A DNA stretch of 64,000 nt, taken from Flavobacterium branchiicola. Lineage in GTDB: Bacteria; Bacteroidota; Bacteroidia; Flavobacteriales; Flavobacteriaceae. The DNA is taken from NCBI RefSeq assembly GCF_018383905.1, contig NZ_JAGYWA010000006.1:372001-436000 (forward strand). The letters run 5' to 3'. The notes below the pieces were generated by a model that was not told where the DNA came from, did no database searches, and worked only from the letters and a program-made list of their open reading frames with translations. Of this stretch, positions 50,517 to 58,713 are shown one piece after another; the first letter of the stretch is position 1; each line of letters starts with the position of its first letter. Both the position numbers and the translations under genes were made by a program.

Positions 50517-50548
50517 CAAATATAAGGAGTTATTTTCGAAGTTTCCAA
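50517..50548 (-). promoter_or_regulatory. Promoter of the tRNA-Lys pair
   Basis: TTG (50546-50548 complement), 21 bases and TATATTTG (50517-50524) match the consensus. The surrounding TGAATGCGGGTGCAAATATA closely matches TGAATGAGGGTGCAAATATA upstream of the tRNA-Lys at 48598, so the promoter is part of the duplicated unit. Confidence 0.78.
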
Positions 50549-50619
50549 GCATTTTTATTATAAATTTGTCTTTTTTTACAAAAAAATCCCAACGTCTTAG
50601 TTTATAAGGTTTTATTATT

Positions 50620-51138
50620 ATGAAAAAAATTGTGTTATTAGGTTATATGGGTTGCGGAAAGTCAACAATTGCCCAAAACTTGTCAAAAATTACAAATATT
50701 CCGTTTCTCGATCTGGATAGTTGCATCGAAAAAAGAGCAAATATGTCTATAAATGAAATTTTTTCTAAACATGGAGAGGTATATTTTCGAAAATTAGAGC
50801 ATGAAATGTTTGTCGAATTACTTCATTCTCCAGAAAACAATATTATTGGTTTAGGAGGAGGAACACCATGTTATGCAAATAATCATTTGTTGCTCCAGAA
50901 TGAAGATATTGTTTCTATATATCTAAAAGCATCCATTGATACTTTATATAGCAGATTAGTGCAAAACAAAAGCAAGCGCCCATTAATTGCAAATATGAAT
51001 GAAGAGGAAATGAAAGAGTTTATTGCAAAGCATTTGTTCGACAGAAGCTTTTATTATAACCACGCACAATATAAATTGTCGGTTGATAATAAAGCTGTCG
51101 AAGAAACGGTTGAGGATATATTGGCGATCTTAGCTTAA
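50620..51138 (+). CDS. aroK: Shikimate kinase
   Basis: The 172-residue kinase has a P-loop GYMGCGKST (residues 8-16), LDLDSCIE with a catalytic Asp, FRKLEHEMF with shikimate-binding Arg, and GLGGGTPCY. It phosphorylates shikimate with ATP in aromatic amino acid synthesis. The 3' end overlaps the convergent phosphoribosyltransferase gene by nine bases. Confidence 0.95.
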   Translation: MKKIVLLGYMGCGKSTIAQNLSKITNIPFLDLDSCIEKRANMSINEIFSKHGEVYFRKLEHEMFVELLHSPENNIIGLGGGTPCYANNHLLLQNEDIVSIYLKASIDTLYSRLVQNKSKRPLIANMNEEEMKEFIAKHLFDRSFYYNHAQYKLSVDNKAVEETVEDILAILA

Positions 51139-51630
51139 AAAAGCGTAATCATCGCCGTTGTCATCAAAAACAACCTGAACATGCTCTAATAAAGATGTCG
51201 ATAAAGAGATACCCTTAAAATCAGCTTTTACAGGGTATTTTTTATGATTTCTGTCTACGAGTACTGCTGTTTTGAATTTCTTTAGCGGAACATCGAGAAA
51301 ATGACGAACAGCATAGATTAAAGTAGTGCCAGAGTTTAGTACGTCATCAACTAATACTAAACCTTTGTTTTGGTATTCTTCTTTAGTTAATGAAGTCTGG
51401 ATTGCCAGCTGCGGATTTTGTTTGTCTACTTTAACATCGCAGGTAGTAACTTTTAGTGTTGAAATACTGCTTAAAGCTAAGGCAATTTTTTGAGCAAAAA
51501 CAGAACCGTTTGAAGCGATTCCGGCAATCACAATTTCTTCTTCATCAACAAATGTTTCGTAGATTTGATAAGCGATACGTTTGATTTTGTGTTCGATTTC
51601 CTGATTGGTTAAGATGATATTCTTGCTCAT
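51130..51630 (-). CDS. Phosphoribosyltransferase (PyrR-like type I)
   Basis: The 166-residue protein has the PRPP-binding loop VLVDDVLNSGTT (about residues 98-109), with a flanking hydrophobic strand, and KIALALSSISTLKV in the hood region. This is the PyrR/hypoxanthine-phosphoribosyltransferase fold. ATG at 51630 (MSKNIILT) is preferred, because the 24 in-frame codons before it come from a repeat. Base specificity and any regulatory RNA binding are not readable. Confidence 0.85.
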   Translation of the reverse strand: MSKNIILTNQEIEHKIKRIAYQIYETFVDEEEIVIAGIASNGSVFAQKIALALSSISTLKVTTCDVKVDKQNPQLAIQTSLTKEEYQNKGLVLVDDVLNSGTTLIYAVRHFLDVPLKKFKTAVLVDRNHKKYPVKADFKGISLSTSLLEHVQVVFDDNGDDYAFLS

Positions 51631-51658
51631 GATTTTATTTTTTTTGCTAATGTACAAA

Positions 51659-51784
51659 TTTATAAAATTTAAAATTCCAATCATTGAAATTCCAAATTCC
51701 AATTTTAGAAAATTAGCGTTTTGCTTTTTTTTGGAATTTGGACCCGAGCGATAGCGAACAGGCGAAGCAATTTTAAAAATTGGA
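51659..51784. repeat. AATTCCAAATTCCAATTTT inverted repeat with a GC-richer core
   Basis: AAATTCCAAATTCCAATTTT near 51690-51709 and TTAAAAATTGGAATTT at the right end form weak arms. Between them GAGCGATAGCGAACAGGCGA is the near complement of a stretch at 10531-10556. The same AATTCCAAATTCCAATTTT arm surrounds the terminator at 35415. Confidence 0.65.
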
Positions 51785-51786
51785 AT

Positions 51787-52176
51787 TTAGATATCATCGT
51801 CTTCGTCAAAAATTTCGTTTCCGTATTCATCAATATCTCTTCGGTCTTTTTTGGTAGGTCTTCCTGTACCGCTTTTACGATAATGTTCTTTAGAAAGTTT
51901 TAAAAGTTCTAAATGCGCATAAGCTTCAGGTGGAGTTTCATTTTTACGATATATATCAACAAGTTTTGCTCCCACACGATTCTCCGGAATATCTAGTACA
52001 GTAATGATTTGAGTAATCTGATCTTTTCTGAAGGTGATTTTGTCTGTAGGGAAAACTTCTTTTGAAGGTTTGGCAACCTGCCCATTTACTGTAATATGGT
52101 TTTTTTTGCATGCTTCAGTAACCATGTTTCTGGTTTTGTAATAACGCACGCACCATAAGTATTTATCTATTCTCAT
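51787..52176 (-). CDS. S4-domain RNA-binding protein (Hsp15-like)
   Basis: The 129-residue protein opens MRIDKYLWCVRYYKTRNMVT, an S4 RNA-binding domain, with HITVNGQVAKPSKEVFPTDK completing the fold at residues 41-60. The basic-then-acidic tail (GTGRPTKKDRRDIDEYGNE, then DEDDDI) resembles the Hsp15/HslR group that helps recycle stalled 50S subunits. The exact role is inferred. ATG at 52176 fits the domain start; the longer ORF is rejected. Confidence 0.85.
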   Translation of the reverse strand: MRIDKYLWCVRYYKTRNMVTEACKKNHITVNGQVAKPSKEVFPTDKITFRKDQITQIITVLDIPENRVGAKLVDIYRKNETPPEAYAHLELLKLSKEHYRKSGTGRPTKKDRRDIDEYGNEIFDEDDDI

Positions 52177-52255
52177 AATTTTTCTAAATTCGAAGTTAAA
52201 TTCTTTACAAAAATAAATCAATATTGTATCTTGCGCACCTAAAAAATTAACAATA

Positions 52256-53320
52256 ATGAATAAATTTAAATATTACTTTGTTTTATTACTGGCAGGTATT
52301 GCGATTGTTTCTTGCAACAAGAAAGATGATGATGAAGTAGTGGTAGTTCCTTTGCGTGATTATACAGAGCAATACAAGGCAGATAATGATTCTATTACTA
52401 AATATTTAAAGACTCACTATATAAAGGAAGTTACAGCCGATTTTGATATAACATTTGAAAAAATTCCTGCAGGTGGTGCTCAGGTTTCTGTTTGGGATCA
52501 ACAAGATTATCCTTTGCAAAATAGAGATGTATATAATGATGATATTACTTATAAAGTATATTATTTAGTATTAAATGAAGGGGTGGGTCAAAACCCTATC
52601 AATACAGATCGAATTAATGCGTCTTATGTAGGAAGTCTTTTGAATGGAACTGTGTTTGATACTTCAAATGGAATTCCAATAACTTTCGATTTATTTGTTT
52701 ATGATGAGAAATCTGTTATTGAAGGATGGGCAGAAATTTTTCCAAAGTTTAAAACTGGAAATTCTACGACCGATGCTTCAGGCGTGGTAACTTATAATAA
52801 TTTTGGTGCAGGTGTTATGTTTCTACCTTCTGGATTGGGATATTATGCTTCAGGGCAAACGGATATTCCGGCATATTCTCCTTTAATGTTTAGTTTTAAA
52901 TTAATGGGCTTAGCTCGTTGGGATCATGATAAAGATGGTGTTTTTGATTATAACGAAGATGTTAACGGTGACGGGTATACTTATAATTTAGCTGATAAAG
53001 TGAAGTATCCTAATCCTCCTGCTGCTTTAAAATTGGTTGATGATACAGATGGAGACGGAACGCCTGATTTCTTGGATATTGATGATGATGGTGATGGTTA
53101 TACCACTTTGTTTGAAATTACAAAACCAACAGGAGCTCCTGTTACTGGTATTAGTAAATATTATCCATATGATCCAATTCCGGATAGTCCTGTAACGCCA
53201 AATGTTGATGAAACTGAGACTTGGGGAATTCCTGCAGTTTTACCTAATGGAACTATTGATTATACTACTCCTGGTCGAAATAGACTTCATGTTGACAAAG
53301 ATCATCACGCGATAAAATAA
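52256..53320 (+). CDS. FKBP-type peptidyl-prolyl isomerase lipoprotein with Asp-rich repeats
   Basis: The 354-residue lipoprotein (IVSCNKKDDDE, Cys20) has an FKBP-like domain at about residues 95-225 (YKVYYLVLNEGVGQ, SYVGSLLNGTVFDTS, YYASGQTDIPAYSPLMFSF). It is followed by Ca-binding type 3 repeats DHDKDGVFDYNEDVNGDGY and DTDGDGTPDFLDIDDDGDGY. Such proteins include GldI-like isomerases of flavobacteria, but this one has no visible gliding genes nearby. It probably acts in periplasmic or surface protein folding. A strong terminator follows. Confidence 0.83.
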   Translation: MNKFKYYFVLLLAGIAIVSCNKKDDDEVVVVPLRDYTEQYKADNDSITKYLKTHYIKEVTADFDITFEKIPAGGAQVSVWDQQDYPLQNRDVYNDDITYKVYYLVLNEGVGQNPINTDRINASYVGSLLNGTVFDTSNGIPITFDLFVYDEKSVIEGWAEIFPKFKTGNSTTDASGVVTYNNFGAGVMFLPSGLGYYASGQTDIPAYSPLMFSFKLMGLARWDHDKDGVFDYNEDVNGDGYTYNLADKVKYPNPPAALKLVDDTDGDGTPDFLDIDDDGDGYTTLFEITKPTGAPVTGISKYYPYDPIPDSPVTPNVDETETWGIPAVLPNGTIDYTTPGRNRLHVDKDHHAIK

Positions 53321-53343
53321 CTCATATCTTTATTTTGATATTT

Positions 53344-53379
53344 AAAGACCTGTTTGATTGTTTCAAACGGGTCTTTTTT
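53344..53379 (+). terminator. Intrinsic terminator of the FKBP gene
   Basis: AAAGACCTGTTTGA pairs with TTCAAACGGGTCTTT, with one G-T pair, and a long T run follows. Positions 53380-53523 hold no supported gene. Confidence 0.85.
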
Positions 53380-53523
53380 TATGCGGTTTGCAGAATAGGC
53401 TTTTTTTTGCCTAGAGGTTATAATTCTGATGTATACGGGTAGTTTATTCTTACTGATAGTTTTATTCTCAGCTATAAGTTTTCTGTCGCAATATCATGAT
53501 CTAAAAAAAAATATTATGAAAAC

Positions 53524-53560
53524 AAAAAACCTCGAAATTCACATTTCGAGGTTTTTTTTA
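53524..53560. terminator. Bidirectional intrinsic terminator
   Basis: AAAAAACCTCGAAAT pairs with ATTTCGAGGTTTTTT around a short loop; it ends the transketolase transcript arriving from the right. Confidence 0.85.
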
Positions 53561-53580
53561 TAAAGTAAGAAAGTAAAAAA

Positions 53581-54534
53581 TTATTTTCTTTTGATTACTC
53601 TTTCTACAGCTTCAACAATCGCCTGATTGTTTAATTTGTATTTTTCCATTAATTGCTCTGGAGTTCCAGATTCGCCAAAACTATCGTTTACGGCTACAAA
53701 TTCTTGTGGAGTCGGTTGATTTAATGCTAATACTCCGGAAATACTTTCACCAAGACCTCCAAGGTAGTTGTGTTCTTCTGCGGTAACGATGCACTTAGTT
53801 TTGCCAACTGATTTTAGAATTGCTTCTTCATCAAGAGGCTTAATAGTATGAATGTTGATTACTTCAGCAGAAATTCCTTTTGCTTCAAGAGCTTCAGCAG
53901 CAATAAGAGCTTCCCAAACTAAGTGACCTGTTGCTACAATTGTAACATCAGTTCCCTCGTTTAACATAATTGCTTTTCCAATTACGAAAGGTTCGTCAGC
54001 AGGAGTAAAGTTAGCTACAACCGGACGACCGAAACGTAAATAAGCAGGACCGTGGTGATCTGCTAATGCTAATGTAGCTGCTTTTGTTTGGTTGTAATCA
54101 CAAGTGTTGATTACGGTCATTCCAGGCAACATTTTCATTAAACCAATATCTTCAAGGATTTGGTGGGTTGCTCCGTCTTCTCCTAAAGTTAAACCAGCGT
54201 GAGAAGCACAGATTTTTACGTTTTTATCAGAATAAGCAACAGATTGACGAATTTGGTCGTAAACTCTTCCTGTAGAGAAGTTAGCGAAAGTTCCTGTAAA
54301 AGGAATTTTTCCTCCAATAGTTAAACCAGCGGCAATTCCAATCATATTAGCTTCTGCAATACCAATTTGGAAAAAACGTTCCGGGTGATTTTTTTTGAAA
54401 TCATCAAATTTTAATGATCCAATTAAATCAGCACATAATGCTACAACATTTTCATTTTTTTGACCTAGTTCAGTCATTCCTGCTCCAAAACCCGAACGAG
54501 TATCTTTGCTTCCTGTATTTATATATTTTTTCAT
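53581..54534 (-). CDS. Transketolase, C-terminal (pyrimidine plus C) subunit
   Basis: The 317-residue protein covers the second half of transketolase: FFQIGIAEANMIGIAAGLTI (catalytic Glu), HAGLTLGEDGATHQ, and ETLxE-type domain with VTAEEHNYLGGLGESI at the C-terminus. With the neighbouring N-terminal subunit it transfers two-carbon units in the pentose phosphate pathway. It follows the N-terminal gene on the minus strand, 76 bases apart. Confidence 0.93.
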   Translation of the reverse strand: MKKYINTGSKDTRSGFGAGMTELGQKNENVVALCADLIGSLKFDDFKKNHPERFFQIGIAEANMIGIAAGLTIGGKIPFTGTFANFSTGRVYDQIRQSVAYSDKNVKICASHAGLTLGEDGATHQILEDIGLMKMLPGMTVINTCDYNQTKAATLALADHHGPAYLRFGRPVVANFTPADEPFVIGKAIMLNEGTDVTIVATGHLVWEALIAAEALEAKGISAEVINIHTIKPLDEEAILKSVGKTKCIVTAEEHNYLGGLGESISGVLALNQPTPQEFVAVNDSFGESGTPEQLMEKYKLNNQAIVEAVERVIKRK

Positions 54535-54610
54535 TTTTATATGTATGCTTTATGCAATAGGCTACACGCAATAGGCTTAAAAGCTTACTGCTTATGGCTT
54601 AAAGCTTTTT

Positions 54611-55459
54611 TTAATAGTCTGCTAAAGTTGAAATGTTTTGAGCTAAAGCACTTGCCAATTGATCATTGTTTGGTGCTTTACCGTGCCAAGCATGTGTATG
54701 CATCATAAAATCAACACCGTTACCCATTTCAGTATGTAATAAAATACAAACTGGTTTTCCTTTTCCTGTTCTTGATTTAGCATCATTTAATCCGGCAAGA
54801 ATAGCATCAATGCTGTTTCCTGCTTTGATTTCTAAAACATCCCAGTCAAAAGCTTCAAATTTAGCACGAATGCTTCCCATTGGTAAAACTTCGTCTGTTG
54901 TTCCGTCAATTTGTTTTCCGTTAAGGTCAATAGTAGCGATAATGTTGTCTACTTTTTTTGCAGAAGCATACATGATTGCTTCCCAGTTTTGACCTTCCTG
55001 TAACTCGCCATCTCCATGCAAAGAATAGATTAAATGATTGTCTCCATTTAATTTTTTTGCCTGAGCTGCACCAAGAGCAACAGATAAACCTTGTCCTAAT
55101 GAACCAGAAGCAATACGAACTCCAGGCAAACCTTCGTGAGTTGTAGGGTGTCCTTGTAAACGAGAGTTTAATAATCTGAAAGTTGCTAGTTCTGAAACAG
55201 GAAAATAACCACTACGTGCTAAAACGCTATAAAAGACAGGAGAAATATGACCATTTGAAAGGAAAAATAAATCTTCTCCAATTCCATTCATATCAAAACC
55301 TTCTTTGCGCTCCATAATATTTTGGTATAAGGTTACCAAAAATTCAGTACAACCTAGAGAACCACCTGGGTGACCTGAGTTGACAGCATGTACCATTCGA
55401 AGAATATCTCTTCTAACTTGGATAGTTAAATCGCTTAATTGTTGTGTGTTAGGCTTCAT
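54611..55459 (-). CDS. Transketolase, N-terminal (TPP-binding) subunit
   Basis: The 282-residue protein contains the thiamine-diphosphate site: VNSGHPGGSLGCTEFLVTLY, then SLHGDGELQEGQNWEA (the GDG motif) and ATIDLNGKQIDG. Together with the gene at 53581 it replaces the single chain found in E. coli. The split form is usual in Bacteroidota and archaea. The gap between the two genes holds a small repeat, ATAGGCTACACGCAATAGGC-like, that recalls intergenic repeats elsewhere. Confidence 0.93.
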   Translation of the reverse strand: MKPNTQQLSDLTIQVRRDILRMVHAVNSGHPGGSLGCTEFLVTLYQNIMERKEGFDMNGIGEDLFFLSNGHISPVFYSVLARSGYFPVSELATFRLLNSRLQGHPTTHEGLPGVRIASGSLGQGLSVALGAAQAKKLNGDNHLIYSLHGDGELQEGQNWEAIMYASAKKVDNIIATIDLNGKQIDGTTDEVLPMGSIRAKFEAFDWDVLEIKAGNSIDAILAGLNDAKSRTGKGKPVCILLHTEMGNGVDFMMHTHAWHGKAPNNDQLASALAQNISTLADY

Positions 55460-55771
55460 TTTGTATGTAAAAGTTAAACTGGGGCAAAAGTAATCGTTAT
55501 TTTGCGGGGAGACAAATGATTTTCTGCTTTAGTTTACTATAATTGTGAAATTTCGTATGTTTTCTGTTAATCGTATAAAAAGGGATTAAATGCACGAAAT
55601 TTTTTAAGTATTATTCTTAATTGACCGTAGAAATTGGGATTTTAAAAAAGAATATGAAGGTTTGGATAGGCCGAGATATAATTTTGCCACAGATTATAAT
55701 GAGTAAGTAAATTAAAAAATAAGCATTAGTTAATATAATCTGTGGCAAAATAGGATTAAAGCAAAATAAGT
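55460..55771. other. Intergenic region with a near-perfect inverted repeat
   Basis: This 312-base stretch has no gene that I can support. It contains one inverted repeat at 55683-55752; the rest is AT-rich without recognised signals. Confidence 0.6.
55683..55752. repeat. TTTTGCCACAGATTATA inverted repeat
   Basis: TTTTGCCACAGATTATA (55683 on) and TATAATCTGTGGCAAAA (ending 55752) are perfectly complementary arms of 17 bp around about 36 bases. Partial copies follow the palindromic elements B (near 30015) and C (36979). Confidence 0.8.
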
Positions 55772-56071
55772 TTAGTTGGTGTCGCTTTCGCTGTAAAAAT
55801 TGTTTTCTTCATCTTCAGATCCAATTTCTTCCTGTTCGTCATCAAGTTCTGAACCTGGAATATCTAAATCGTTTCCAAGTTTATCACTGTTTTGTTTCCA
55901 TTGATGATCTTTGGGAATAATAGTTTCGTCGGTTGAAATTTCTTCCAGATCAATTTCATCAAGTTTGTCTTCCTGATTGTAAATATCTTCACTTGCCGGA
56001 TAATCTAAATTTTCCAGATTTCTTTCGATTTCATTTTCGTTTGCTGCGTTTTTATCGTCTGAATTGATCAT
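55772..56071 (-). CDS. Acidic hydrophilic protein of unknown function
   Basis: The 99-residue protein is very acidic (many Asp/Glu, ending SEDEENNFYSESDTN) with no hydrophobic core, signal peptide or known motif, and is probably disordered. It resembles the hydrophilic protein at 19019 in composition only. A clean start and an isolated position support it weakly. Confidence 0.6.
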   Translation of the reverse strand: MINSDDKNAANENEIERNLENLDYPASEDIYNQEDKLDEIDLEEISTDETIIPKDHQWKQNSDKLGNDLDIPGSELDDEQEEIGSEDEENNFYSESDTN

Positions 56072-56238
56072 AATTTCTAATTTTTTAATGGATATTAAAG
56101 TTATGAAATTATTGGATTCAGAATGTTATATGTTTTAATTACAAAGTTTTAGTATTTACATTCTTTTAAAAAAAAGTGATTTTTTAAGTTTCAGTTTTCA
56201 GGTTTAGGAAATAATTATCTCATTTTCTAATTGGTATA

Positions 56239-57099
56239 TTATCTAATTGAAGAAATCTCTTTCCATGTTACTAATTGAATATTGTTTTCCTGAAGTATTA
56301 ATTTACATTCTTCACTTGTAAAGAAATCAAAATCGATCTGACGCCATTCGGAACCAAAATTTGGATGATCTACGGTAATTCCTTGCATTTCAAAATCATC
56401 AAAAGCAGGATGAAGCAAGAAGACATTGAATCCTGGTTTTGTGTTTTCTAAAGCTTTTGCATAAGAAGTTCTCAGTTCGCCTTTTGAGAAGTCACTGAAA
56501 TGTCCAATTAAAAGATGGTCTGCTACAAGAGTATCCTCGAAATTATATTTTTCGTCAGATAAACGAATTGATTCTACAAATTGCTTGTTGATGAAAACAG
56601 GTAGATTGTAGATTCTTCCAAGTTCTTTGTAGATTTCTAAAATTTCGGGAGTAACGCCAATACTACACATGTGTGAGTCGAGATGTGTAGGTTTGATTCC
56701 GAATTTTAAAGCTTTTTCAATTTGTGCAGTAAGTTCCTTTTTAATTTCAGAAAGCTTTGCATTTTCTTTAAAATCTTTTCTGGTTTTATAAAAATAACCG
56801 TTTTGATCGGTTAAACTCGAAACTTCAGAAACAGGAAGAACCGGACCAAATTTATAATTTTCCCATTCACAAGTTAGGGTTAAGTGTATACCGCAATCGT
56901 AATTTGGGTTGTTTTTAGCAAAGACAGCCATTTCATAAAACCATGGACAAGGTACCATTATGCTATAGGAGTTTACAGATCCGTTTTGGAGTGCTTTTAT
57001 GGTTGCTTGGTTTTCTGAATGTGATAATCCGGCATCATCGGCATGAATGATTAATAGTTTGGCGTTTTCAGGATATCCAAGTTTTTGAGATAAGTTCAT
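56239..57099 (-). CDS. ChbG/HpnK (YdjC)-family deacetylase
   Basis: The 286-residue protein has the YdjC-family metal-binding motifs: IIHADDAGLSHS (Asp-Asp), GIHLTLTCEW and THLDSHMCSIG, and FLLHPAF near the C-terminus. The family deacetylates chito-oligosaccharides or related sugars, including a hopanoid pathway member. The substrate is not clear here. Stand-alone gene; it is longer than ChbG by a few dozen residues. Confidence 0.85.
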   Translation of the reverse strand: MNLSQKLGYPENAKLLIIHADDAGLSHSENQATIKALQNGSVNSYSIMVPCPWFYEMAVFAKNNPNYDCGIHLTLTCEWENYKFGPVLPVSEVSSLTDQNGYFYKTRKDFKENAKLSEIKKELTAQIEKALKFGIKPTHLDSHMCSIGVTPEILEIYKELGRIYNLPVFINKQFVESIRLSDEKYNFEDTLVADHLLIGHFSDFSKGELRTSYAKALENTKPGFNVFLLHPAFDDFEMQGITVDHPNFGSEWRQIDFDFFTSEECKLILQENNIQLVTWKEISSIR

Positions 57100-57465
57100 T
57101 TTGTATGTGTTTTTTGCACGCAGATTTTCGCGAATTTAAACGGATTTTTTATTGTTATGTTTGTGCCTTGCGGGGCTTCGACTTCGCTAAGCTTGACAAT
57201 GACTATTTATTCAAATTTAAAGATTTCTAATGGAACTGTCATTTTTTCTTGCGTTAGGGATAGAAACGGATAGCCCACAGCCTGACGAAGGAAGTGCGAG
57301 GACTTGCAGCGGATAGCCCGACCGGAGGGAACGCCCAGAATATTTAAATTCTAATTTTTGAAATTTCAAACTTCAAGTTTCAGGTTTTCTTTGTTTCATG
57401 TTTCAAGTTGATTATCTAATTTTCTAATTGCCAAATTATCTAATTTATTTTCTCTGAAATTAGCT
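57100..57465. other. Intergenic region with a GC-richer repeat
   Basis: No gene is supported. The 57254-57343 part has the frame GCGTTAGGGATAGAAACGGA ... GGAACGCCCAGAAT, matching the ends of the repeat at 37556. AT-rich repeats such as TTCAAGTTTCAGG follow toward the tgt promoter. Confidence 0.6.
57254..57343. repeat. Intergenic repeat with GCGTTAGGGAT ... AACGCCCA ends, second copy
   Basis: The copy reads GCGTTAGGGATAGAAACGG, then GCGGATAGCCCGACCGGAGG and GAACGCCCAGAAT. It shares its ends and GC-rich middle with 37556-37664. It is more GC-rich than neighbouring DNA. Confidence 0.7.
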
Positions 57466-57473
57466 TATCTTTG
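57466..57473 (+). promoter_or_regulatory. Flavobacterium -7 box for tgt
   Basis: TATCTTTG lies 21 bases before the tgt start codon, consistent with a short leader; no -33 TTG was found at the right distance. Confidence 0.5.
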
Positions 57474-57493
57474 CGGACTGAAAAAAGAAACAG

Positions 57494-58624
57494 ATGAAGT
57501 TTGATTTATTACAAAAAGATCCGCAATCGAAAGCGAGAGCAGGAAGTATAACTACAGATCACGGCGTAATTGAAACGCCTATTTTTATGCCTGTTGGAAC
57601 GGTAGCTTCTGTAAAAGGAGTGCATCAGCGTGAATTAAAAGACGATATTAATCCGGATATTATCCTTGGAAATACCTATCATTTATATTTGCGTCCGCAG
57701 ACAGAAATTCTTGAAAAAGCAGGAGGATTGCATAAATTCATGAACTGGGATCGTAATATTTTGACAGATTCTGGTGGATATCAGGTTTACTCTCTTTCTA
57801 ATAATCGAAAAATTAAAGAAGAAGGAGTAAAGTTCAAATCGCATATTGATGGTTCTTATCACTTTTTTACTCCGGAAAATGTAATGGAAATTCAGCGTAC
57901 CATTGGAGCCGATATTATTATGGCTTTTGATGAGTGTACACCATATCCTTGTGATTACAGATATGCGCAGCGTTCGATGCACATGACACACCGTTGGTTA
58001 GATCGTTGTATTAATCATTTAGATAAGGTTCCTTATAAATATGGTTACGAGCAAACGTTTTTCCCGATTGTTCAGGGAAGTACTTATAAAGATTTACGTC
58101 GTCAGTCTGCAGAATATATTGCAAATGCAGGTCAGCAAGGAAACGCTATTGGTGGATTATCAGTAGGAGAGCCAGCTGAAGAAATGTATGCTATGACCGA
58201 AGTAGTTTGTGAAATTCTTCCGGAAGATAAACCTCGTTATTTAATGGGTGTTGGAACACCAATTAATATTTTGGAAAATATTGCATTAGGAATTGATATG
58301 TTTGACTGTGTTATGCCAACGCGTAATGCAAGAAACGGTATGTTGTTTACGGCAAACGGAACAATCAACATCAAAAATAAAAAATGGGAAGCTGATTTTT
58401 CTCCAATTGACGAAATGGGACACACTTTTGTAGACACAGAATATACAAAAGCATATTTACGTCACTTATTTGCGGCCAACGAATATTTAGGAAAACAAAT
58501 TGCAACGATTCATAATCTTGGTTTTTATATGTGGTTGGTTCGTGAAGCAAGAAAACATATCTTAGCCGGCGATTTTAGACCTTGGAAAGAGATGATGGTT
58601 AAAAATATGAGCCAAAGACTTTAA
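57494..58624 (+). CDS. tgt: tRNA-guanine transglycosylase
   Basis: The 376-residue enzyme has the TGT active-site features: NILTDSGGYQVYSLS with one catalytic Asp, GGLSVGEP and FDCVMPTRNARNG with the nucleophile Asp. It exchanges guanine for preQ1 at position 34 of tRNAs that later carry queuosine. Typical bacterial TGT has a CxCxxC-His zinc site near the C-terminus; here the corresponding stretch reads PIDEMGHTFVDTEYTKAYLR, with no cysteine, though HNLGFY keeps the following His. It is followed by a permease gene. Confidence 0.94.
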   Translation: MKFDLLQKDPQSKARAGSITTDHGVIETPIFMPVGTVASVKGVHQRELKDDINPDIILGNTYHLYLRPQTEILEKAGGLHKFMNWDRNILTDSGGYQVYSLSNNRKIKEEGVKFKSHIDGSYHFFTPENVMEIQRTIGADIIMAFDECTPYPCDYRYAQRSMHMTHRWLDRCINHLDKVPYKYGYEQTFFPIVQGSTYKDLRRQSAEYIANAGQQGNAIGGLSVGEPAEEMYAMTEVVCEILPEDKPRYLMGVGTPINILENIALGIDMFDCVMPTRNARNGMLFTANGTINIKNKKWEADFSPIDEMGHTFVDTEYTKAYLRHLFAANEYLGKQIATIHNLGFYMWLVREARKHILAGDFRPWKEMMVKNMSQRL

Positions 58625-58628
58625 AATA

Positions 58629-58693
58629 TAGTTTCAAGTTTGAGGTTTTAAGTTTCATGTTCTGCAGAGAACGTGAAACTTAAAACTTGAAAC
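58629..58693. repeat. Intergenic inverted repeat between tgt and the permease
   Basis: GTTTCAAGTTTGAGG plus TTTTAAGTTTCATG is countered by GTGAAACTTAAAACTTGAAAC, forming an imperfect hairpin with an inner GTTCT-GCAG-AGAAC stem. No T run follows, so it is not a clear terminator. Confidence 0.65.
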
Positions 58694-58713
58694 AAAAAAA
58701 ACAAAAATTATAT

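Noticed and set aside
50370..50552. 60-codon minus-strand ORF
   Set aside because: It reads through the tRNA-Lys gene and its promoter.
53429..53562. Small plus-strand ORF starting MYTGSLFLLIVLF
   Set aside because: It has one hydrophobic run but ends by translating a bidirectional terminator hairpin; no homologue is recognised.
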